A DNA stretch of 64,000 nt from the NCBI GenBank assembly GCA_002989075.1, contig PSQN01000001.1, positions 1,605,153 to 1,669,152 on the forward strand. The letters are read 5' to 3'. Source of the DNA: Arthonia radiata. Lineage: Eukaryota; Ascomycota; Arthoniomycetes; Arthoniales; Arthoniaceae. Under the pieces are notes generated by a model. The model saw nothing but the letters and a program-made list of their open reading frames with translations, made no database searches and had not been told where the DNA came from. Numbering within the stretch: the stretch's first letter is position 1; each line of letters starts with the position of its first letter. Below, one piece after another: positions 56,857 to 64,000 of the stretch. The translations under genes and the position numbers were made by a program.

Positions 56857-58581
56857 ATGGCTGTACCGCATCAGATATTCCTTGGAGTCAGTGTGGCCAC
56901 CACCTGGCTCCTCGCTCACTTCGCGCCACACTTCTTGCTGCGGAGATCAGTCTGGGTGACAGGTATCACAGTCCAGATCCTATTGACGCTCTCGAACATA
57001 ACATGGACCGCGATCATCTATCCCAAGCTCTTCTCGCCTCTGCGCAAGCTGCCACAGCCACCTGGTGGTGGCTTCCTCAATGGACAATTCTGGCGGATAT
57101 TCATGGAGCCCACTGGCGTTCCGCAAAAGGAGTGGATGGAGACTGTGCCTAATGACGGTTTGATTTATTACACCACATTCCTCAATGCGCCTCGCGTATT
57201 CGTGACGAGCGTCGAGGGGTTAAAGGAGGTGCTGACGTCCAAGAGCTATGAGTTCATCAAGCCGACGCTGGTCTCTCAAGGAATTGGAAGGATCTTGGGC
57301 ATTGGCGTGTTGTTCGCTGAAGGCGATGAGCATCGTGTATGTATGTTGATTCATTGAAACTAGTTTATGCTAACGGCAATAGCGTCAACGCAAAGCTCTC
57401 ATGCCTGCGTTCAACTTTCGCCACATCAAGGACTTGTACCCATTGTTTTGGGACAAGACTCGTGAGCTCGTACTTGCACTCGACAAAGACATCTCTGAGC
57501 CGCCGGCTGGAGAAGAGAAGCCATCACGCACGATTGTCACCCAGCGATGGGCTTCGCGAAGTACGCTTGACATAATTGGTGAAGCCGGCATGGGCAAGTC
57601 TTTCAACGCCATCGCCGATGAGCAGTCCGACCTCTACCAGCTCTACCAGAGTATCTTCAAACCGTCGCGGGCGGCCAGGGCAATGCAGCTCTTGACCCTG
57701 TTCCTGCCGTTCAAACTCGTAACTAATATCCCTAATAAGCGCAACCAGCAGATGCAGAACGCTTCCCAGTTCTTGAGGAATCTCTGTCGCACAATGATCA
57801 AGGAGAAGCACGAGCGCATTGCTGCAGGCAAACAGTCCGGTGTCGACATCTTGTCGATCGCCATTGAGTCTGGAGGCTTTACTGATGAGAATTTGGTCGA
57901 TCAGATGATGACCTTCTTAGCTGCTGGACACGAGACGACGGCGACTGCACTAACGTGGGCGATATGTCTAATCTGCCAGCATCCAGACGTGCAGAAGCGA
58001 CTTCGAGCTGAGCTTAAAGAGGCACAGCTACCAGACATTCGAGACCCGAATGCCAGCATCACTTCTGAGGTGATAGACCGTATCCCTTACCTCAATGCGG
58101 TCTGCAATGAAGTGTTGCGCTTCCAGACTCCTGTTCCATTCACGTTCCGTCAGGCAGCACATGATGAGTGGATACAGGGCCAGTTCGTGCCTGCAAAGAC
58201 CGCGGTGGTCCTGTCGCCATTGGCAGTGAACCTGTCAACGAAACTATGGGGCCCAGATGCAAGACGGTTCAACCCGTGAGCACTATTCCCAATTCGTTTG
58301 GTACTTCTCACGCTGACGTGCTACACAGTGATCGATGGATGGGCCCCGGCCGCGCCAATTCAGGTGGAGCGGAGTCGAACTACAGCTTCATGACATTCTT
58401 GCACGGACCACGAAGCTGTATAGGACAGCAGTTCAGCAAAGCTGAATTTGCGTGCTTGCTGGCGGGCTGGGTGCAGGCGTTTGACACTGTGCTGCAGTTT
58501 CCTGATAGGAAGATTGAGATCGAGGGTGGGATCACTTCTAGGCCCAAAGATGGCGCCCCTGTCATCTTGACGCCGGTTTAG
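56857..58581 (+). CDS. Cytochrome P450 monooxygenase
   Basis: Three exons are inferred: 56857-57336, 57383-58275 and 58329-58581, with introns of 46 and 53 nt, giving 541 residues. The N-terminus has membrane-anchoring hydrophobic segments (FLGVSVATTWLLAHFAPHFL and ITVQILLTLSNITW), then the Pro-rich hinge LPQPPGGGFLNG. Motifs are RQRKALMPAFNFRHIKDLYP after the first join, the I-helix AGHETTATALTW, ExxR in NEVLRFQTP, the PERF-like NPDRWMG created by the second splice, and the heme-binding FLHGPRSCIGQQF with the axial Cys. It is an ER-bound oxygenase needing P450 reductase. The CYP family cannot be fixed here, and the substrate is unknown. No polyketide, peptide or terpene synthase lies in the window. 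Confidence 0.93.
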
Positions 58582-59217
58582 ACGTGAGCTTGACGCGGCG
58601 TGAGCTTTTGGAGTGATTAGGTGGAGGCTATCGCATGAGAGCTCTGCCCCGGAGCGTCTCGTTTCATGTTCGTCGTTTGCGCCTGTGTGCCAGCTCTTGA
58701 GAACCGTGCGGTCAAACGCGTCGCTTAACGCCCTTTCGAAGAATGACTGCTACATATCTGTAGCTATCATAACAAAGGGTGGTGGGTTCGATGAGTGTTT
58801 CAAAGCCGAACGGGATGCACAGTGAAGTGCGGTGGGTACTGTGCTCAGACGCACCACCTAGCGCTTGTTGCCTAATCTGGTACACCTGAAGTGCTTTGAC
58901 ACACTTTTGCGACTCTCCTCCATACAAGACAGCACTTGTCTCTCACTCTTCTGCAACTCTTCAACAACCCAAGCTTGGGCGCGCACTGTTCACCACTCAC
59001 CAACGCACAAGGTAGGTAAGCAGCCTCGCAACTATTGTTGTGATGCTTCGAAATAGCTTTGTTTGGAGTTAGATCGCTGGCATCGCTTTAAAGGACCCTC
59101 TGTTTAGCTGGGGCAGGTCAATCGTAAACGCTCTTCAGCGGATCCCATGCTAACGTATTCGCTTAGCCAACCTGTCTTGGACCATTACATGATATAATTA
59201 GCGGTGCGACATCACTC
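58582..59217. promoter_or_regulatory. Intergenic between P450 and the 977-residue gene
   Basis: 636 bp, with the 3' UTR of the P450 and the promoter of the next gene. No gene, RNA or repeat was recognised. Confidence 0.5.
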
Positions 59218-62151
59218 ATGGATCTAGGCGACTCCCAAACGCCAACGCCAGCTAAACACAATTACAAGCCGGGAATGCCAAGCCCATTGCAACAGAAACC
59301 ACTGGTGTCATCCCCAGTCGTTATGCCGTGTCGCGAGAGTACTGCGATTGACGGTGGAACGGACATCGACGACATATGTCCAGCACCGCCGTCGCCAAAA
59401 GCTCAGGGCAGTGTCGAGTACGTTGATCTGACGCATCTTCACATGGATAGCGACGAGATGGAAGTTGACGCACCGGGCTCATCGTCCTCGGCAAACAATA
59501 TCGAACCCACGTTGACTGCCAACGGCCACAGTCCGTCTAGTTTTGCCACGCGTGCGCTGAAGCGAAGAAACGAGCCAGCGCCAGCGCCGGCGCCTCCGAA
59601 CGCAGCAACTTCCGTAGTGCTTGAAGCCTCCAGCGTGATCATCCTCAGAACACAAGCCATGCCACATTTGGCATTCAAGGTCCCCAACGTAGTACTAAGC
59701 GATCGAACACCAGCAGCAGAACTGGTTCTTCCCTGGGTCCGACGCAAAAGAGGCGAGGCTAATTTCCAACACAAGCTTTTCAAAGAGGCTCAGCATAATA
59801 CCATGCTAGACGAGAAGTACCGCAAATCGTTCAACTTCCCGTACGACGGCGGTCGGGGAAATGACCCTCCTCTCTTTCGGTTGGCTCGCCCGGTTGCACG
59901 AATGGAGTCTATCGATAAGTACTATGAGGAGCCTGGCGCCGAATACAGCCGCGAAATAATGCCGCCTCAAGAAGCGGAACACACTGCGTCTGAACTCTGC
60001 AAAGAATATGGCTTGGTCACAGTCTCTGAATATGTGCCGCCACTCCCCGTTTGGCTTCTGCAAGGGTTTGAACTGGGCTTCCGCGCTCACAACGTAGTCT
60101 TCCGGATCATGTTCGGCCGTGACGCCCCGACTACGAGCTTTGATGACCGCATTGAGCTCCACCGGCGTACAGATAAGAGTTGTAGATCCACCCTGGTCAT
60201 AGATCTCGACATCACATGGTACGAGCGCATACGCATCGAAACCACTGCTCATGCTACCAAGCATGGCTACGATTCTCTTCCCGACGCTGCGGTCGTCTCC
60301 TACGAGATGGGCCGCACTCTCGCCGCGATCCATTCAACTGGTCTCGACGCGCGCTCCGTTGACTTCATCCTCGCTGGCGCCCCGCTCGTGCCGGACCGCA
60401 CGCGCCAGCGCAAGACTGTCCCGCCCCTAGCTCCACAACCGCCCTATACCTACCCCATCATGAACGAGATCAACGCCTCATCTGACCCTGCAACCGCGCT
60501 AGCTGCAGCAAATCCACCTGGAGCATTCTGTTTTGGCCCGCGCTTCGATCATCCACCCACGAGGCGCGGTCAGCCGCCATCAAAATATTGGGATCCACGC
60601 TGTGAGGATGCGCCTATCGACGCCAAAGGCGGCTGGGCCTTCTGGGTCATGAACCTGGGAAAGTGCGAACGACTTCCAGGAAGCATGATGAGCTCTCTCG
60701 CGAACAAATCGCGCTACAGAGACACATTTTTCGAACATGCTGATGGCAGTGAGAACTTCAGCTATCCGCGGATCCGCCATGAAGCTATCAAGGGCCCGAA
60801 GGGACATGCTATTCGTGTGAAGAGGCGCGAGCATGGCCGTATGCAGGGTATCTGCGCGGACTACTTCGAGACTGGCTATTGTGATGGCAGTCAAGAAGTT
60901 GAGCCGCATCTCTCCGTGTACTTCCCCTGGATCAAGGATGAGATGAAGCGCAGGGATGAGTTGGAGGACTGTAAAGAGGAGCTGCAGCCGGTGAAGCCCA
61001 TCAAGAGTACGATTATTGAGGATTCTATGAAGCCGGTCCTAGCAGATGGCGCAAAGGTGCTTAGCACTGCTAATGGTGGTAACAAGCTCGCAAAATCGGT
61101 TGACCTCACCAAGGATGATGGCGAGGACGACGAAGGACCAATCTCACCCTCCGAGCGCCGCCGCGATGCGCGCAACGCCCGAGCGACAGATGATAAGACC
61201 AACGCCATCGATTGGCAATCTGATTCCAAGCGAACGGATCGTGTGATCGATCGCATCCGCACTGACAACGTACCTCCTCCAGCAGCAGCGAATAAGCGTG
61301 AAGACAAATTTCCATCAGCAACCTCAAACAAATTCGTGCCACCACCAGCTACATCGGCCCATAAGACCAGTAATCACGACGTGTTCGCCAAGCAGCGCGA
61401 CAAGATGACCGCCATCCGCGAGCAAGCCGAGCGTACCAAGACCGAGACTTCCAAATCTGCACCCGAGCATGACCGAGTGGATGGCGTGGATAAACCTAAA
61501 GAGAATGTAGGTGCCAAGCGCGACACGCAAGCTGCTCAAGCTGCTGGAGCCCCGTCAGCAGCTCAACAAGTCCTCAACCTGTTATCACAGCACCAATCCG
61601 CCGAAAAGCAACAAGACAGCGAGCTGCAAGCCATGGAAGACGCGGAGCTGCAAGAGGCTATTAACGCCAGCATGTCCAACGCGGCTCAAAATGTCTCCGC
61701 ACCACAGCCAAAAGATGAGGCGGAAACGCTCGACGACACGGAAATGCAAAACGCCATCGACGCTTGCGTCACCGGTGACTTCAATGCGGACATGGCAGAA
61801 GGCGGGTACGAGGACGATTCATCCACTTTCACGGGTTTCTCGAGCAGTGATGGTGGTGTGGATGTTGCGGTGCCTGAGGAGGTGAAAGCGACCGCGTCGG
61901 CGGACCATCTGGCCAGCGACGACAATTCAGAGGATATACAAACCCTCATCACGCTCGTCAGATCCATTGATCTGGGCGGTCCGAACATCAAGAGAAAGAT
62001 GAGAGGATACCCCGCCTATGAGAATGCTGTGTTCTTCATTGGTGCGCAGAAAGCTAGGGAGATTGAGGGCGTGGTTACGAGCGCGAGCACGGTGGGTAGG
62101 ATGGTTAGGGATCTTAGGAGAGCGATGGAAGCGGCGAGGGAGCGGCGTTGA
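59218..62151 (+). CDS. Unrecognised 977-residue protein with UIM-like motifs
   Basis: Single exon from the ATG at 59218. I do not recognise the family. Residues 1-140 are disordered. About 165-580 looks globular and well ordered, with aromatic-rich segments such as LPVWLLQGFELGFRAHNVVF, VIDLDITWYERIRIETTAH and GGWAFWVMNLGKCERLPGSM, suggesting a conserved fungal domain. Residues 580-800 are charged and low-complexity, with many Lys/Glu/Asp. Two acidic helices, MEDAELQEAINASM (about 806-820) and LDDTEMQNAIDACV (about 839-852), resemble ubiquitin-interacting motifs (acidic patch, then hydrophobic-x-x-Ala-x-x-x-Ser/Cys). A short C-terminal helical unit (about 930-977) ends in basic ARERR. A nuclear or ubiquitin-linked role is only a guess. 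Confidence 0.75.
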   Translation: MDLGDSQTPTPAKHNYKPGMPSPLQQKPLVSSPVVMPCRESTAIDGGTDIDDICPAPPSPKAQGSVEYVDLTHLHMDSDEMEVDAPGSSSSANNIEPTLTANGHSPSSFATRALKRRNEPAPAPAPPNAATSVVLEASSVIILRTQAMPHLAFKVPNVVLSDRTPAAELVLPWVRRKRGEANFQHKLFKEAQHNTMLDEKYRKSFNFPYDGGRGNDPPLFRLARPVARMESIDKYYEEPGAEYSREIMPPQEAEHTASELCKEYGLVTVSEYVPPLPVWLLQGFELGFRAHNVVFRIMFGRDAPTTSFDDRIELHRRTDKSCRSTLVIDLDITWYERIRIETTAHATKHGYDSLPDAAVVSYEMGRTLAAIHSTGLDARSVDFILAGAPLVPDRTRQRKTVPPLAPQPPYTYPIMNEINASSDPATALAAANPPGAFCFGPRFDHPPTRRGQPPSKYWDPRCEDAPIDAKGGWAFWVMNLGKCERLPGSMMSSLANKSRYRDTFFEHADGSENFSYPRIRHEAIKGPKGHAIRVKRREHGRMQGICADYFETGYCDGSQEVEPHLSVYFPWIKDEMKRRDELEDCKEELQPVKPIKSTIIEDSMKPVLADGAKVLSTANGGNKLAKSVDLTKDDGEDDEGPISPSERRRDARNARATDDKTNAIDWQSDSKRTDRVIDRIRTDNVPPPAAANKREDKFPSATSNKFVPPPATSAHKTSNHDVFAKQRDKMTAIREQAERTKTETSKSAPEHDRVDGVDKPKENVGAKRDTQAAQAAGAPSAAQQVLNLLSQHQSAEKQQDSELQAMEDAELQEAINASMSNAAQNVSAPQPKDEAETLDDTEMQNAIDACVTGDFNADMAEGGYEDDSSTFTGFSSSDGGVDVAVPEEVKATASADHLASDDNSEDIQTLITLVRSIDLGGPNIKRKMRGYPAYENAVFFIGAQKAREIEGVVTSASTVGRMVRDLRRAMEAARERR

Positions 62152-62259
62152 AGGTTTGGGTGGTGTTGGGAAGGGGTGGAACCCCTAAGATATGCTGCCG
62201 GTTCGAAGGGTGGGGTGGGAATGAGACGTGGTTGGTGTGATTATGTATCTCACTCCAGA

Positions 62260-62709
62260 CTACCCCGAACGACCGTCTCTGTGACCACTGACCTCAGATT
62301 TAGTGGCCCGAACCCCACACTCCATTCTCAAACCCTTCATCATGATCTCCAGCTCCCCTGCACACTTCTCGCCCACTCCATTATCAATCCCCCTCTTCAG
62401 GTCCTTCTCCATCTCACTCACCATTGGACGCACCAGCTCTTTAACCTCCCTAATCGCCTACGTCTGCATAGCCTCCAGCGCGACACGATCGCGCGTCTGT
62501 ATAAAGTACTGGCGTGTCTCTTCCACCTCTTCAGGTGGGGCTGACTGCTCTTGAGAGGCTTTCAGATCTTGGAACGCGTCGTACTCGTGAAGCTCGGATT
62601 GGCGCAGCTCGGTATTGTGGTCGCCGTGTATGTTGTTTGTCATCTTCAGGATGATGTCGAAGTAGGTGAGAATTTTGGGCCATGCGGAAGGGTTGGGCGG
62701 TGGTGGCAT
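62260..62709 (-). pseudogene. Small gene interrupted by an in-frame amber codon
   Basis: The frame opens at the ATG at 62709 and gives 83 residues to a TAG at 62458-62460. It then continues in the same frame for 65 more codons to a TAG at 62260. The second part (REVKELVRPMVSEMEKDLKR) aligns with the C-terminal half of the neighbouring 159-residue gene (ELKLLGHLLLSEMEAELRAA), and the first part with its N-terminal half (W..IL.Y.D pattern). No GT..AG intron that would remove the stop is evident. This is probably a paralogue disabled by a nonsense change; a truncated 83-residue product or readthrough remains possible. The family is unknown. Confidence 0.6.
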
Positions 62710-63163
62710 CGTTGAGGTTTTGGTGATGTGAGGTGGGAATATGGCGTGTGGTGATGCGTTGATGCCTTGTGGTCGTCGGTGAGGGTTTAGGAGAAGAGGG
62801 CCAGTAAAGGGGAGTTTCAGAATCGCTTGAAAAGCGGGGAGATCTAGGGGAGAGGGGGAGGCAAGTGTTGGTGCTATGGGAGAATCAAGTGCAGTCGCGG
62901 AGGCAACGCGGAGAGAGTGAGGAGATTTGATGGAGACATTTTAGGAGTTTGACAAAGAAGGGGTGAAAGTTTGACGAAGACAGCATCGAAGCTTCAAAAA
63001 TGAGCTGACATCCACCCATCGCCTCAAGTGTTGGATCAGGCGTGTATCCTGGATTGACGATGATCATACCTGACCCCGTGCGTACGCTGAGACGGCTCGA
63101 TCCCGCTCATTGCAATCGTCCACTCCCGCCATGTCCGGCTCCGAGAATCATCGCTCTGGAAAC
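62710..63163. promoter_or_regulatory. Intergenic between the two related small genes
   Basis: 454 bp, presumably the promoter of the interrupted copy and the 3' UTR of the intact copy. Its minus strand is C/T-rich near 62760-62960. No gene. Confidence 0.45.
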
Positions 63164-63643
63164 TTAAGCCCCGTACCATTCTTTGAGCGGATTCATCTTC
63201 CGTTTCAGCTCTTTCGCCACATGCGGGTCAACCCTCGCTCCGATAGCCGCAGCTCTCAGCTCCGCCTCCATCTCACTGAGCAGCAAATGGCCCAGTAACT
63301 TCAGTTCCGTGGCGGTGGCGCCATTGGGAAACCTGGGTGGAAGCTTCTGGCACGAATCGCAGTAATCCTTCAGCTTCTGGCTCTCCTCAGACTCAGCGCC
63401 TTGCACATTGGTACGAACAAAGGCTTCGTGCCATTGATTGCGAGCATGGTCGAGATGCGCTCGAGGCCCGTCTTGCTCTTCGTCTGCGCCGGCTTGGATG
63501 GCGCTGACTCTTGCGGCGTCGAGGTAGTCGAGAATTCCGTGCCAGACGGCGAAGTGGGGATGTATGAAGCGTGGCCTGGGCGTTCTAATTCCTGGTGTCG
63601 CTGTTGAGAATGCTGAGTGTGAAGGTTCTGTACGAGGCTCCAT
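63164..63643 (-). CDS. Small conserved-looking hypothetical protein, 159 residues
   Basis: Open from the ATG at 63643 to TAA at 63164. It is not a recognised family. The protein is helical in character: an aromatic N-terminal helix (FAVWHGILDYLDAARVSAI), an acidic/polar middle with CDSC, and a C-terminal amphipathic helix (ELKLLGHLLLSEMEAELRAA) ending KRKMNPLKEWYG. No signal peptide or membrane segment is seen. It is tandem to and homologous with the amber-interrupted frame at 62260-62709 on the same strand, which supports it as a real gene. Additional upstream exons cannot be excluded. Confidence 0.6.
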   Translation of the reverse strand: MEPRTEPSHSAFSTATPGIRTPRPRFIHPHFAVWHGILDYLDAARVSAIQAGADEEQDGPRAHLDHARNQWHEAFVRTNVQGAESEESQKLKDYCDSCQKLPPRFPNGATATELKLLGHLLLSEMEAELRAAAIGARVDPHVAKELKRKMNPLKEWYGA

Positions 63644-64000
63644 TGACGAGGGTATACTCGGTTGATGGCTGGCTAGAAGCCATTTAGTATTATTTGAGGT
63701 CAGATGTTCAGTCGAGAAAGATACGAATAAGAGTGAGCACTGAACATAGATCGAGGACCTCTTTGCGGCTGCACTAGCCTGTTCAGGTTAGCATCCCACT
63801 CGTTGTAGTTGCACGGGGAACCTGAGGTGGAGGATTGTGGGGCAGGTGGAGGTTTAACGCAGGTGCAAGTGGTCTGAATGTGGCAGAAGCTCACAGGAAC
63901 TGTCCGTTAATGGACTATCAAATCCGCGAGCGGTAATCTCTTTCATTCCTGGAGCTAGGATTGTTTCCCGCTATGCTCAGGTCTCTAGGGCCTGATCATG
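63644..64000. other. Right edge, nothing firm
   Basis: Probably the promoter of the 159-residue gene. A 64-codon minus-strand frame (63700-63894, containing CNYNEWDANLNRLVQ) could be part of an exon of a gene running out of the window, but splice sites linking it to anything are not evident. Confidence 0.35.

Noticed and set aside
56857-58581. P450 and MFS transporter as part of a secondary-metabolite cluster
   Set aside because: They are 8 kb apart, separated by a regulator of primary metabolism, and no backbone synthase or tailoring set is present.
1-64000. tRNA genes, CRISPR arrays, telomeric repeats
   Set aside because: No convincing TPsiC-arm (GGTTCRA) with matching acceptor stem, no regularly spaced direct repeats of CRISPR type, and no TTAGGG arrays were seen by eye on either strand.

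Overview
The window is nuclear DNA of a filamentous ascomycete (Pezizomycotina), most likely a dothideomycete. This rests on sequence signs: introns of about 46-200 nt with GT..AG ends and CTAAC/CTGAC-type branch sites, pyrimidine-rich 5' leaders, an AT-rich block with the CpA-to-TpA pattern of repeat-induced point mutation (RIP), and ascomycete families such as an ERT1/AcuK regulator, a Tco89 TORC1 subunit and KP4-like secreted proteins. The class is an inference. No prokaryotic, organellar, CRISPR or rRNA-operon feature is present.

Layout. Positions 1-4238 are a RIP-ruined repeat block with strong palindromes, ending in two copies of an 86-bp tandem repeat. Next come a cysteine-rich nuclear-type protein with three consecutive zinc-cluster modules (minus strand) and, divergently, a histidine-phosphatase protein whose last residues form a PCNA-binding (PIP) box. 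A Ser/Ala-rich, probably GPI-anchored wall protein follows. Then comes the giant HECT ubiquitin ligase TOM1/HUWE1 (14.2-26.2 kb, about 3971 residues after adding a 16-codon first exon).

From 26.9 to 30.7 kb lie three tandem KP4-like (killer-toxin-fold) small secreted protein genes, all apparently whole, with a shared phase-0 intron. The stretch to 32.6 kb holds a 17-bp minisatellite and a broken MFS sugar-transporter relic. PRPP synthetase (three exons) and ribosomal protein S6 (four exons, minus strand) converge near 34 kb. A 3.4-kb gene-poor, polypyrimidine-rich stretch leads to a 1661-residue secreted Ser-rich repeat protein (minus strand). The Tco89 TORC1 subunit, a DHA1-type MFS transporter, the ERT1/AcuK gluconeogenesis regulator, a second histidine-phosphatase protein, a cytochrome P450 and a 977-residue unrecognised protein with UIM-like motifs follow. 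The right end has a tandem pair of related small genes, one interrupted by an in-frame amber codon.

How the genes relate: there is no operon-like arrangement and no clear secondary-metabolite cluster. Housekeeping genes (TOM1, PRS, RPS6, TCO89, ERT1) alternate with surface or secreted genes (the two wall proteins and the KP4 trio). The TORC1 subunit and S6 belong to the same growth-control pathway, but their nearness is probably chance. The most interesting items are the PIP-box histidine phosphatase, the KP4-like trio and the triple zinc-cluster protein.
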